The notes beneath the pieces are model-generated. The model saw only the letters and a list, made by a program, of their open reading frames with translations. It searched no databases and was not told the DNA's origin. A stretch of DNA of 37,294 bases from an uncultured Clostridia bacterium (GTDB taxonomy: Bacteria > Bacillota > Clostridia > Christensenellales > UBA1242), in assembly GCA_934754335.1 (NCBI GenBank), contig CAKVHY010000012.1, positions 1-37,294 of the forward strand. Direction: 5' to 3'. Positions 8,202-15,663 of this stretch are shown piece after piece. Position 1 is the first letter of the stretch. Each line of letters opens with the position of its first letter. Both the position numbers and the translations under genes were made by a program.

Positions 8202-8338
8202 GCAAAGCCACAAAAATTGGTGTTGCTTCTATTTGTCGTTGGGAAAACCAACAAGCAGATGTCAAGGGCTCTCAACTTGTTATCCTTGCCAAATTCTTTA
8301 ATGTAACAATAGATTATTTAATGGGGTTGGAAGATTAA
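8190..8338 (+). pseudogene. XRE regulator fragment (direct repeat copy B)
   Basis: Encodes the C-terminal 49 codons of the XRE protein (GLSKATKIGVASICRWEN...DYLMGLED) through a stop at 8336-8338, but has no start. The reading frame is intact, with mostly synonymous differences from copy A, which suggests it came from a functional related repressor. It ends 2 bases before the VOC gene, exactly as copy A ends 2 bases before the GNAT gene. Confidence 0.88.
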
Positions 8339-8340
8339 TT

Positions 8341-8754
8341 ATGAAGTTTAATAAGCTTATACCAGAATTATCTGTAACTAATTTAAGTAATAGTTTAAAT
8401 TTTTACAAAAATGTGGGATTTAAAATAAACTATGAAAGACATGAAGATAAATTCGCCTTTATATCGTTAGGTGGTAGCCAAATTATGTTACAAGAAATTA
8501 CAAATAAAGATAAATGGAAAGTCGCACCCCTAAAGCATCCTTTTGGAAATGGTATAAATTTTCAAATTGAAGTTAATAATGTTGAGACAATTTATAAGCA
8601 TTTAAAAAACATCAACTATCCGATATTCTATGATATAGAAGAAAATTGGTATCGTGAAAACAATAAATTGCTTGGGAATAGGGAGTTTTTAGTTCAAGAC
8701 CCTGATGGTTATCTTATTAGATTCTGTGAGGATTTGGGTGAAAAAACCTGTTAA
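8341..8754 (+). CDS. VOC-family protein (glyoxalase/bleomycin-resistance type)
   Basis: 137 residues. It has the paired beta-alpha-beta-beta-beta layout of the vicinal-oxygen-chelate fold. The first half is KLIPELSVTNLSNSLNFYKN, then FAFISLGGSQIMLQE. The second half is GINFQIEVNNVETIYKHLKN, then EFLVQDPDGYLIRFCEDLGE. This profile matches bleomycin-binding/BLMT-type proteins that sequester antibiotics, but other VOC functions cannot be excluded. Its RBS (GGAAG) lies in the XRE fragment just upstream. With that XRE copy headless, expression would depend on read-through from the upstream promoter. Confidence 0.85.
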   Translation: MKFNKLIPELSVTNLSNSLNFYKNVGFKINYERHEDKFAFISLGGSQIMLQEITNKDKWKVAPLKHPFGNGINFQIEVNNVETIYKHLKNINYPIFYDIEENWYRENNKLLGNREFLVQDPDGYLIRFCEDLGEKTC

Positions 8755-8833
8755 CTTTTTCTCTTAATGAATAGTTTAGACTGCTTGTTGTTCTTTTGTA
8801 TTTAAAAATCAAATTTATAAGTGCAAAATAAAA

Positions 8834-8861
8834 AATCTTATGGTATAATTATCATAAGATT
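8834..8861 (+). promoter_or_regulatory. PerR-like box over the -10 of the superoxide reductase gene
   Basis: TATAAT 8844-8849 lies inside the perfect inverted repeat AATCTTATG (8834-8842) / CATAAGATT (8853-8861). The internal sequence GTATAATTATCATAA (8843-8857) matches the published PerR consensus TTATAATNATTATAA at 12 of 14 fixed positions. A peroxide-sensing Fur-family repressor controlling a superoxide reductase gene is biologically expected (inference). Confidence 0.6.
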
Positions 8862-8922
8862 GCAAGAGCCTCGTGTTTTACTCCACTTGGCAATCAAAAA
8901 CAAACAAAAGGAGAAATAAAAA

Positions 8923-9297
8923 ATGGAACAAAATTTTTATTATTGTAAACACTGCGGGAATATTATTGTAAAGGTTAACGATAGCGGAGCACCACTAATA
9001 TGCTGTGGCAAGAAGATGGAAGTGCTTAAACCGAACATCAATGACGGAGCAAAAGAAAAACATGTTCCTGTTTATTCTGTTAAATGTGGCAAGGTTACTG
9101 TAAATATTGGTACGATTCCACATCCAATGACACCAGAACATTGTATTGAATGGGTTAAACTCCAAACAAACAAAGGAAATCAGTTTAAAAGATTATCTTT
9201 CAACACTGAGCCGATTGTTACATTCAATATAAACAAAGATGAAAAAATTGAAGCAGTTTTTGCATATTGTAATTTACATAGTTTATGGAAGGGCTGA
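8923..9297 (+). CDS. dfx: Desulfoferrodoxin (superoxide reductase)
   Basis: 124 residues, the usual length for a two-domain (2Fe) enzyme. It reduces superoxide to hydrogen peroxide in the cytoplasm of anaerobes without making oxygen. Residues 1-36 form the desulforedoxin domain, with C8, C11, C27 and C28 as the Fe(Cys)4 site. The catalytic Fe(His)4Cys site is visible as H47 (EKHVP), H67 (PHPM), H73 (PEHCIEW), C116 and H119 (YCNLH). The RBS is AAAGGAG. A PerR-like palindrome lies over the promoter. It sits between tRNA-Ser(UGA) and a relic of its 3' half, so it may be cargo of the old element or may pre-date it. Confidence 0.95.
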   Translation: MEQNFYYCKHCGNIIVKVNDSGAPLICCGKKMEVLKPNINDGAKEKHVPVYSVKCGKVTVNIGTIPHPMTPEHCIEWVKLQTNKGNQFKRLSFNTEPIVTFNINKDEKIEAVFAYCNLHSLWKG

Positions 9298-9763
9298 TGG
9301 AATGGTTTGTCAATAACTAAGCATTAAAATAAAAAGTCAACAATTGATTAGACGAAACCAAAGAGGGGACTTCTTTACTAATAAAATTTAAACTTGTTGA
9401 TATATCTCTTTTCGAACAGACTGTAACATCTTGCGACGCAGAGTGATAAATTTGTGTTTAACGATGTTGTTTCTAACGTCCTCTTTATAGATGTAAAAAT
9501 AGATGTAAATATTTATATGCTGAACTATTTTTGCTAATTTCTAACATTTCAGTGACAAATTAGTTCGTTCTAACAAAGTCCTAACAAATGGGTTAGAAAT
9601 CTGATCTTTAATAGGTTTGACCAAAAACAACTTCAAAAGATATAATGATTGAACAAAAAGGCTTGAAATCACGGGTTTTATGCGGAAATCTCTCGCAGTT
9701 TTGGTTTTTCAAAATGACTTTATTTTAACTAAAATGACTCGAACCAACTCGGGCATAAAAACT
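9298..9763. other. Gene-free stretch with integrase arm-like repeats
   Basis: No coding frame is convincing here. TTCTAAC-type repeats occur at 9471-9477, 9539-9545, 9568-9574 and 9579-9585 (TCCTAAC), with the inverse GTTAGAA at 9592-9598. CTAACAAA is repeated with an 11-bp period at 9570-9588. Such clustered short repeats beside a tRNA 3'-half copy resemble the arm sites of a tyrosine-integrase attP. This is suggestive only. Confidence 0.35.
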
Positions 9764-9806
9764 TGAAAACCGTTGAAGTGAGAGATTCCCAGTATTCGAA
9801 TTCCTA
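9764..9806 (+). other. Decayed copy of tRNA-Ser(UGA) 3' half (probable att relic)
   Basis: CTTGAAAACCGTTGA is identical to the anticodon arm of tRNA-Ser(UGA) at 6372-6459. After it come diverged variable-arm and T-arm sequences (TATTCGAATTCC against GTTCGAATCCC) and a broken acceptor end without CCA. The similarity begins at the anticodon loop, where tRNA-targeting integrases commonly cross over. It is in the same orientation as the intact tRNA, marking the far end of an old insertion. Confidence 0.7.
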
Positions 9807-9870
9807 ACTCTTCAACAAAATATGCGAATGGCTTTATAAAAACATTTTTTGTTTATAAAAAGGTGTAAAT

Positions 9871-10674
9871 ATGATGAAAAACTATCTAAGTTTTTATGAT
9901 GACGAAGAAATAAGAGATGAAGTATATGATTATATTTTTTCTTTTTGCAACCAAGTTAAATGTTTGATGTCGTCATTAGCCCAAAACGATTCTTTAAGTT
10001 ATACTTTAGTTGATAAAAAAATCTACTTATATGAGACAAATCGTAAGTTTGCTACTGAATGGGGAATGCGGGGCGAATATGTAACATTTAAATTAAACAA
10101 CTTTGTAAAAAACATTTTAAAACAGTGCAATCTAGAGAGCGGTTTTGTTGTAGAGAAAGATGCGGAATATGTTTTATTTTCAAATATAACACTTTTGAAT
10201 AACGATAAGTTGATTTATTCTTGTTGCACACATGAAGGTTATATTGAATTTGATAAAGAACTAAAACATAACCTGCCAGAGTTTTGTTTTCAAACATTAA
10301 AAACGACCAAAACTTATAACGAAATGAAAACGATTTTCCTAAATTTGAAAAAGGAATATAATTCATCTGCAATTTCTGAAATATGCGATAAACTATCTTA
10401 TTTGCATTGTTATGTAGAGAAAGCCCATAATTCTATGATAAGACAAAGTTCAGTTTACGACGATGAGATGACCTGGAGTGAATATTTAAACCTTGCAAGC
10501 AAATCACTTACAAAAAAGACCTACGCAGAACTAAGTGGGGCAGGCTCATTTGAAAATCTTTACACAATACAAGAGAATAAATATAGGAATAAAAATACAA
10601 TTTTCCAATTTATTAATTGTCCTTTATCTAAATCTATAAGAAGAGAACTATCATTTCTTACACTTTTCTGTTAG
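9871..10674 (+). CDS. Protein of unknown function
   Basis: 267 residues, not recognised. The start is ATG 9871, with AAAGGTG upstream. The protein is acidic and Asn/Lys/Tyr-rich with no signal peptide, membrane segment or clear catalytic motif. It contains the stretches LVDKKIYLYETNRKFATEW and CCTHEGYIEFDKELKHNLPE, and a helical middle (NEMKTIFLNLKKEYNSSA). It looks soluble and cytoplasmic. It lies directly after the tRNA-Ser relic and before the tRNA-Glu/Met operon and has its own strong terminator, so it is probably accessory DNA. The upstream gap has TTTATAAAAA twice (9833 and 9852), possibly part of the promoter. Confidence 0.6.
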   Translation: MMKNYLSFYDDEEIRDEVYDYIFSFCNQVKCLMSSLAQNDSLSYTLVDKKIYLYETNRKFATEWGMRGEYVTFKLNNFVKNILKQCNLESGFVVEKDAEYVLFSNITLLNNDKLIYSCCTHEGYIEFDKELKHNLPEFCFQTLKTTKTYNEMKTIFLNLKKEYNSSAISEICDKLSYLHCYVEKAHNSMIRQSSVYDDEMTWSEYLNLASKSLTKKTYAELSGAGSFENLYTIQENKYRNKNTIFQFINCPLSKSIRRELSFLTLFC

Positions 10675-10713
10675 GTTAATCACATAAGAATAATTAAAAT
10701 TAAATTTTATATT

Positions 10714-10746
10714 AAAGCATTTATCTAAATCAGATAGATGCTTTTT
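10714..10746 (+). terminator. Terminator of the unknown gene
   Basis: A 13-bp stem: AAAGCATTTATCT (10714-10726) with AGATAGATGCTTT (10732-10744), followed by T residues. Just beyond it CCGTACAACT is directly repeated (10754 and 10765). Confidence 0.85.
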
Positions 10747-10783
10747 GTGATTTCCGTACAACTCCCGTACAACTTTTTTTTAC

Positions 10784-10815
10784 AAAAAAAATATCTTACC
10801 TAATTTAGGTAAGAT
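10784..10815 (-). terminator. Terminator of tRNA-Met/Glu operon
   Basis: On the minus strand ATCTTACCTAA pairs with TTAGGTAAGAT (10793-10815), followed by eight U residues read from the A run at 10784-10791. Confidence 0.85.
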
Positions 10816-10868
10816 AACATACTACATATTGTGTTAAATTTGAAAACAGACCACAATATATAGCGTTT

Positions 10869-10943
10869 TGGTAGTCCCAAGGGGATTCGAACCCCTGTCG
10901 CCACCGTGAAAGGGTAGTGTCTTAACCACTTGACCATGGGACC
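10869..10943 (-). tRNA. tRNA-Glu(UUC)
   Basis: Read on the minus strand: GGTCCCA acceptor, anticodon loop CTTTCAC (UUC), T arm GGGGTTCGAATCCCC, discriminator A and encoded CCA. 75 nt. It is second in a two-tRNA operon. Confidence 0.97.
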
Positions 10944-10968
10944 ACAAATAATTATTCTAAATAGATTT

Positions 10969-11045
10969 TGGTAGCGGTGATAGGATTCGAACCGATGACC
11001 TTTCGGGTATGAACCGAACGCTCTAACCAACTAAGCTACACCGCC
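10969..11045 (-). tRNA. tRNA-Met(CAU), elongator type
   Basis: Read on the minus strand: GGCGGTG acceptor, anticodon loop TTCATAC (CAU), T loop GTTCGAATC, encoded CCA. 77 nt. The paired first base and overall sequence fit elongator Met rather than initiator. First gene of the operon. Confidence 0.93.
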
Positions 11046-11075
11046 ACAGCAATCCTTTAGCGATAAACCGCAAAT

Positions 11076-11104
11076 AGATTACACTATTTTTTAACATTTG
11101 TCAA
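11076..11104 (-). promoter_or_regulatory. Promoter of tRNA-Met/Glu operon
   Basis: On the minus strand TTGACA (11099-11104), 17-bp spacer, TAATCT (11076-11081). The -35 is perfect and the -10 is weak. From here to 11314 no gene is seen; an 8-bp hairpin AATTGGAA/TTCCAATT (11263-11283) lies in the probable leader of the next gene. Confidence 0.6.
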
Positions 11105-11314
11105 CAATTTTTACGAAAAAAGTTTCAAAACATAACATTATTTTAATCAAAGAGATTTTAAACGTAAGAATTTCTTAATTATATATATTTTAATCCTTGT
11201 AACAAGAAAATTCTTATAAATCAATCAGACTGAAAAAAAATAAATAATAAAAAATTACTAAGAATTGGAATAATTTTCCAATTTTATCAAACTATAAGAT
11301 TATGGGAGAAGAAT

Positions 11315-11986
11315 ATGAAAAAATTTAGTTTAATCTTTATTGGTTTTGTTTTAGTCTTAACTTTATTTTCAGGCTTTAACTTTGGTAATTTGTACGCACT
11401 TGATGAAGGCGTTACACTAAAAGTTAGTGGCAGGGCGAGTGTGGAAGTAAGTCCAGACAAAGCAGAGGTTTATGGCTCTATAAAAACTTGCAGTTTTAAC
11501 ACATCGGAAGCAAAGAATTTGGCAAACGAAACTTTTACGTACTTAGAAAATGTTATTAAAAATGAAAGCAGTTGTGAGATTGTGAAAGAATATGATTACA
11601 TTCAACCTTATGGTTATGATTGTTATATGGATGACGACGTTGCAGTTTACTATATAAATGTTACAATAAAATTTGATAATTTAAGTAGGTTAAAACCTGT
11701 GTTGGAAATATTGAAGAACATAGATAATTTTAATCTAAATGATATAAATTATATGGTTTCAGATAACAGCGAATATTATATTGATGCATTAAATAAGGCA
11801 ATAGATAATTCAATTGAAAAGGCACAAAAAATTCATGGCAATGATGTTACAATGATAAGAGTGGAAGAAACAAACAATTATTGGTGTGGTGCATCAAGAT
11901 ATGAAAGAATAAAAGATGATTTAAGTTTTGATGATATAAAGATTTCTATCTATGCAAATGTAAATGCCGAATTTGTTACAAATTAA
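11315..11986 (+). CDS. SIMPL-domain (DUF541) exported protein
   Basis: 223 residues. A signal peptide is clear: MKKF, a hydrophobic core (SLIFIGFVLVLTLFSGF), then a probable cleavage near LYALDEG. After it the SIMPL signature appears: LKVSGRASVEVSPDKAEVYG, then alternating residues, helix SEAKNLANETFTYLENVI, and later SEYYIDALNKAIDNSIEKAQKIHG. SIMPL proteins are periplasmic or extracellular and poorly understood; some relate to oxidative stress or outer-surface binding. A DYIQPYGYDCYMDDDVA segment lies where this family forms its central groove. RBS GGGAGAAG. It is a single gene ended by a terminator. Confidence 0.85.
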   Translation: MKKFSLIFIGFVLVLTLFSGFNFGNLYALDEGVTLKVSGRASVEVSPDKAEVYGSIKTCSFNTSEAKNLANETFTYLENVIKNESSCEIVKEYDYIQPYGYDCYMDDDVAVYYINVTIKFDNLSRLKPVLEILKNIDNFNLNDINYMVSDNSEYYIDALNKAIDNSIEKAQKIHGNDVTMIRVEETNNYWCGASRYERIKDDLSFDDIKISIYANVNAEFVTN

Positions 11987-12014
11987 TAAATTATAAAGTA
12001 TTATGCAAATATTG

Positions 12015-12042
12015 AAAAACAACCTAATTAAGGTTGTTTTTT
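12015..12042 (+). terminator. Terminator of SIMPL gene
   Basis: AAAAACAACCT pairs with AGGTTGTTTTT around an AATTA loop, followed by T. Confidence 0.88.
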
Positions 12043-12217
12043 ATAATAGCGTAAATAAAGAATGAAATTGGGTTATTGAAGTTAGAAAAACATGATATGA
12101 ATAAATTTTTTACTCCAAGTAAGGGCAATAAATTATGATTGTTGATTTCAAATGCATGAAAAGAATAACACAATGGAGTTAAAGACTAAGGCGATAGAAA
12201 CTAACAAAATAAAATGC

Positions 12218-12292
12218 GGAACAATGCAAATTTTATGCACTGTTCCTTTTTGTTTAAGTTTTAAAAAGCGTCAACTAACGCTTTCCTTTTTT
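12218..12292 (+). terminator. Two tandem terminator-like hairpins in a gene-free stretch
   Basis: First: GGAACA-A-TGCA / TGCA-C-TGTTCC (12218-12246) then five T. Second: AAAGCGT/ACGCTTT (12265-12284) then CCTTTTTTC. The SIMPL gene already has its own terminator, so these may end an unseen short transcript in 12043-12217. The only frame there is 15 codons at 12135 without an RBS. The rest of 11987-12381 shows nothing else. Confidence 0.5.
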
Positions 12293-12381
12293 CTTGCATA
12301 TTTAAAACATAAAGATTAGTGATATAAGTTTGTTATATTAAACAATTTATGTTAAACTTAAATTAGAATTGAAGGTGAATT

Positions 12382-12789
12382 ATGGAAACAATGAAGGCTG
12401 GTTGTTATTTAATTGACATCAAAAACAAATGTGTGGCGTTGGTGTTTAGAGATAAGCAAAATGATTTTTCATTCCCAAAAGGACATTTGGAAAAAGGTGA
12501 AACTTTAAAGGAATGTGCAATAAGGGAGACGTCTGAAGAAACTAAAAGAGTTGCAATAGTTTTAGATGAGTTTGAACCATATGAGGAAAGGTACATAACA
12601 CCAAATGGTGAAAAGTGTGTTTGCTATATGTATATTGCGGTTGATGGTGGTGTAAGTAATAATACAAGCGAAGATTCTCATAAAACATATTGGATTCCAA
12701 TTGATGAAGTGGAAGAAAAATTAACGTATTCTAGTTTAAAAGAAGCGTGGAGATGTAATAAAGAGAAGATTGAAAAGATTGTAAATTGA
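12382..12789 (+). CDS. Nudix hydrolase
   Basis: 135 residues. The Nudix box GHLEKGETLKECAIRETSEE is clear, with the G, first E, RE and EE residues of GX5EX7REUXEEXGU; the final G is replaced (TKR). It binds Mg2+ and hydrolyses a nucleoside diphosphate linked to another group; the substrate is unknown, though the small size and FSFPKGH strand resemble Ap4A or MutT-like enzymes. RBS AAGGTGA. The GNAT gene follows 25 bases later with its own RBS, so the two are likely co-transcribed and share the terminator at 13347. Confidence 0.9.
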   Translation: METMKAGCYLIDIKNKCVALVFRDKQNDFSFPKGHLEKGETLKECAIRETSEETKRVAIVLDEFEPYEERYITPNGEKCVCYMYIAVDGGVSNNTSEDSHKTYWIPIDEVEEKLTYSSLKEAWRCNKEKIEKIVN

Positions 12790-12814
12790 AAATTAAATAT
12801 AAAAGGAGAGTATT

Positions 12815-13300
12815 ATGGTTCTATATAGGCGAGCAACAGTCCAAGATTTGGAAAAAATTTGGGAAAAGGATATCGCAAAACATGGTAGCGATAAGCGTTG
12901 GGCAAATTGGAAGGAGCAGTACATAAATTATAACAGCAATGGTGATGCAACCACATTTGTTGTTGTAGATGGCGATGAACCGATAGGGCAGATTACAGTT
13001 TTGTTTTCGCCAAATTGTTCAGCGGTCAAAGATAAGCCAATGCTTTGTGATGGAAAAAACATAGCCAATATGAACGCTTTTAGAATTGACAAAGAATATG
13101 AAGGGAAGGGACATATTTCTAAACTCGTTAAAATGGCTGAACATTATGCCAAAGAAAGGGGAGTTAAATATTTAACAATTGGCTCTGAAGCAAAGGAGAG
13201 TCGAAACCTGGCGATATATTTGCACTTTGGTTATAGCGATTTCATAATGAGCGACATTGAAGATAACGAACTTGTTTTGTATTATGGAAAGGAAATTTAA
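12815..13300 (+). CDS. GNAT-family N-acetyltransferase
   Basis: 161 residues. MVLYRRATVQDLEKIWEKDI is the first strand and helix. FVVVDGDEPIGQITVLFSP is the central sheet. The acetyl-CoA loop is FRIDKEYEGKGHISKLV, with E-G-K-G-H-I as the Q/RxxGxG/A-type motif. YLTIGSEAKESRNLAIYLHFGYSDF is the C-terminal strand and helix. It is similar to uncharacterised GNATs that often sit beside Nudix genes. RBS AAGGAG. Its last 63 bp plus the terminator are duplicated at 14397-14538, so this gene's 3' end was the site of an insertion. Confidence 0.88.
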   Translation: MVLYRRATVQDLEKIWEKDIAKHGSDKRWANWKEQYINYNSNGDATTFVVVDGDEPIGQITVLFSPNCSAVKDKPMLCDGKNIANMNAFRIDKEYEGKGHISKLVKMAEHYAKERGVKYLTIGSEAKESRNLAIYLHFGYSDFIMSDIEDNELVLYYGKEI

Positions 13301-13378
13301 ATACTCTTAGATTTTGTACTAAATGTAAAAAATATATTATGAATAGAAAAAACGGCTCAAATAAGCCGTTTTTTGCTG
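13237..13378 (+). repeat. 142-bp direct repeat, copy A (GNAT 3' end and terminator)
   Basis: The last codons of the GNAT gene, its stop and its terminator recur at 14397-14538 at a constant offset of 1160 bp. The last coding part is identical, and differences are confined to the downstream non-coding part. Confidence 0.93.
13347..13374 (+). terminator. Terminator of Nudix-GNAT operon
   Basis: AAAAAACGGCT / AGCCGTTTTTT with a CAAATA loop. It is bidirectional, so it can also serve the minus-strand gene at 13433. A second copy with a changed loop lies at 14507-14534. Confidence 0.88.
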
Positions 13379-13432
13379 ATTAAGATGTTGACTGTAATTA
13401 TAGATGTCTAGTGATTTAGGAGTAACAAAGAT

Positions 13433-14299
13433 TTATATATCTTTAGTGTGTTCAAGTTGATTTCTTGAGGTCGTTTCTTTCCATTGTTCAAGATATTTGC
13501 ATCTTGCATAATTTTGTTTTGCTAGTTCTCTAACTAATTGTGAATGTTCTTCAGGTGTCATTTGCATGGCTGGCGTTTTTGTCCCGTAATTATCAACAGA
13601 CCTTTTGTGTTCTTGATAATACTCATATTCTCTATTTGCTAACCAATTCTGTTTGTGTTTTGCATCTGCACTTTCTGGAGTACCCTTTGTAAATGTAAAT
13701 GGTTCATATTTGTGGATAAACCCCATTGACATTGCTGCGGGTCTCCATGTATCAGCATACTTTTCAAGACCTTCTTCAATGATTTCTCCATTCATACCAA
13801 TAGCCTTTAATGTTCTAACTACTCCACCACGAATTATTTTATCAATATCTTCGCTAAAAAGCATGGATAATTCATCTTCACCATTTGGTGGTAACCAATT
13901 TTCTCCGCCCTTTGAAATCCAATTGATTTCCCATTTCACAATTCTTAATTCGTATTCATGTCTTAAATTGGTAAACTCTTCAGAGTTATTCATAAATTTT
14001 TTAATTGTATGTTGTGGAATATAAACACCTTTATTGTATAGTACATTTTGTAAAAGGTTACTCATCCAAGAATTGTCTCTTAGATGGCAGGGTAAATTAT
14101 CATAGGAGATCTCATCTGGTTGTTTAAAACAATGGCTAAGCCATGTACCTTCACTGGGAAAGAATTCTTTAATTTCTTCCTCAAGTATTACATTTACTTT
14201 TTCATCATTGAAGTTGGATCTAGACAATCCTGTTTCTGGTTTGGTTTCGGAATCCTTTTGGGATTCTTTTTGTCTTCTAAAAAAATCTAAGATTTCCAT
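13433..14299 (-). CDS. Unknown cytoplasmic protein carried on a direct-repeat-bounded insert
   Basis: 288 residues, not recognised. The start is supported by AAGGAG just upstream on the minus strand. The N-terminus MEILDFFRRQKESQKDSETK is charged and probably disordered. The body is Trp- and Glu-rich (WEINWISKGGENWLPPNGED, WLANREYEYYQEHKRSVDNY) and the C-terminus is helical. No signal peptide or membrane segment. It is the only gene in the segment between the two 142-bp copies, opposite in strand to the Nudix-GNAT operon, which marks it as acquired cargo. TPESADAKHKQNWLANREYE could be a linker between two domains. Confidence 0.7.
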   Translation of the reverse strand: MEILDFFRRQKESQKDSETKPETGLSRSNFNDEKVNVILEEEIKEFFPSEGTWLSHCFKQPDEISYDNLPCHLRDNSWMSNLLQNVLYNKGVYIPQHTIKKFMNNSEEFTNLRHEYELRIVKWEINWISKGGENWLPPNGEDELSMLFSEDIDKIIRGGVVRTLKAIGMNGEIIEEGLEKYADTWRPAAMSMGFIHKYEPFTFTKGTPESADAKHKQNWLANREYEYYQEHKRSVDNYGTKTPAMQMTPEEHSQLVRELAKQNYARCKYLEQWKETTSRNQLEHTKDI

Positions 14300-14396
14300 A
14301 TTGTCTCCTTCGGTTTCATTATAAGTTTATCAATTATAGCATAATTAAAATCCTTTTTCAACACTCATTCACGAAAATATTTGTTGGTTATAATAA

Positions 14397-14538
14397 CGAT
14401 TTCATAATGAGCGACATTGAAGATAACGAACTTGTTTTGTATTATGGAAAGGAAATTTAAATACTCTTAGATTTTGTACTATATGTAAAGATTATGTTAT
14501 TAATAGAAAAAACGGCTTATTCAAGCCGTTTTTTGCTG
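14397..14538 (+). repeat. 142-bp direct repeat, copy B
   Basis: Copy of 13237-13378, including the GNAT tail without its body and the terminator hairpin (14507-14534). It ends at GCTG, where the TGGCGGAAAG att core begins. Confidence 0.93.
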
Positions 14539-14546
14539 GCGGAAAG
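14537..14546 (+). other. Putative left attachment core
   Basis: TGGCGGAAAG, 10 bases identical to the right core at the tRNA-Ser(CGA) end. The left flank is the GNAT terminator copy and the right flank is element DNA. Confidence 0.55.
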
Positions 14547-14610
14547 ACCGTTATCTAATCCTAACCCTGAAATCTATATAGGTAGTAAGTGGATTAAGAT
14601 ATATATTAAT

Positions 14611-15603
14611 TTAATTAGTTGATTTTTTAAATAAATTCATTTCGTCACGTAGTTTGATGCCTTTTTGTGTTAAAAAATAATATAAACCTTTCCCATCTAC
14701 CCATTTTGTATCCATTAATTTTAGTGCAATAAATTGGTTACAAATTCTTTTTGCAATATTTTTATCTACTAAAAAACTAGAATTAGCTGCACCTATAGAT
14801 TTTGCAATATAATCTCTTACTCCGTTTTCGGTTACACTAACATTAATCATATTAATTGAAACATATCCAAATATTTCTTTTAATGAAATTTCTTTGTTAT
14901 GATGTCGTGTTATATACCTAGAGCCATTAAAATATGTTGATGTAAATTCAATATTTATTTTATTGTCATCAAATTCTAATTCAAAATCAACTGATGATTT
15001 TTCAACCATAGAGTTTTTTAATTCAGTAAGTTCTTCGGTTAATCTTTTATTTTCGTCCTGAAGTGAATTTATTTTCTTAAGATTTTCTGTTGGGTTGTAG
15101 TCGGTACCCCTTATCCAACCTGGTCTAATATCTTCTTCTTTTGCTTTCATAATTGATATTGCCAATTTACCTGATAAATCTCCTAAATCTTTCCAAATAC
15201 TAGCAAGTCTATTGGTCATTGCCTTTGATTTAAATTGACTTAATTTGTATAGAATTTCAATATCCTTTTCTTTTTTCTTTTCACTTAATTTTATGGATTC
15301 GTCAATAGCAAAGACTAAAACAGGTATACCTTGTGATACTGCATAGTCATATTCCATTTCAGTATAACTTAAACCTGTTGTTTCGTTAATGCTACCATAT
15401 CTTCCACCGATTATTAAGACATAGTAATCGCATAAATCAATTACCTTTTTTATTACTTCAAACTGTTCGTCGTTTGCTGCAACAAAAGCTTCCATTCCTG
15501 CAGGAATACAATCTGCCATTAATAATATTTCTTGTGCCTTTTTTCTTTCTTCTATTAAATCTGAATAGGTTGAACTAATAAATACTTGATATTTTTTGTC
15601 CAT
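14611..15603 (-). CDS. DUF4062 (TIR-like) protein, candidate defence effector
   Basis: 330 residues. Residues 4-110 match DUF4062: YQVFISSTYSDLIEERKKA, GMEAF, DYYVLIIGGRYGS and SYTEMEYDYAVSQGIPVLVF. This fold is related to TIR/SEFIR-like nucleotide-processing domains and is frequent in bacterial immune loci. A coiled coil (about 175-205, INSLQDENKRLTEELTELK) follows. The C-terminal 130 residues have a beta-rich part and a helical end with winged-helix-like text (FIALKLMDTKWVDGKGLYYF). RBS AAGGAG. It lies first inside the element boundary, next to a restriction-modification operon, so an antiphage role is plausible but inferred. Confidence 0.82.
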   Translation of the reverse strand: MDKKYQVFISSTYSDLIEERKKAQEILLMADCIPAGMEAFVAANDEQFEVIKKVIDLCDYYVLIIGGRYGSINETTGLSYTEMEYDYAVSQGIPVLVFAIDESIKLSEKKKEKDIEILYKLSQFKSKAMTNRLASIWKDLGDLSGKLAISIMKAKEEDIRPGWIRGTDYNPTENLKKINSLQDENKRLTEELTELKNSMVEKSSVDFELEFDDNKINIEFTSTYFNGSRYITRHHNKEISLKEIFGYVSINMINVSVTENGVRDYIAKSIGAANSSFLVDKNIAKRICNQFIALKLMDTKWVDGKGLYYFLTQKGIKLRDEMNLFKKSTN

Positions 15604-15663
15604 ACAGTTCTCCTTAGTAATAATAGCATTATAGCATATTTTGTTTAATAATGAAAGACCTAT

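Noticed and set aside
10800..11030. Minus-strand ORF of 76 codons
   Set aside because: It is a translation of the two tRNA genes (Glu and Met) and their spacer; not a protein.
14591..14600. ATTAAGAT shared by 13379 and 14591 as an alternative insertion boundary
   Set aside because: Eight AT-rich bases are expected by chance in this DNA; the TGGCGGAAAG core fits better.
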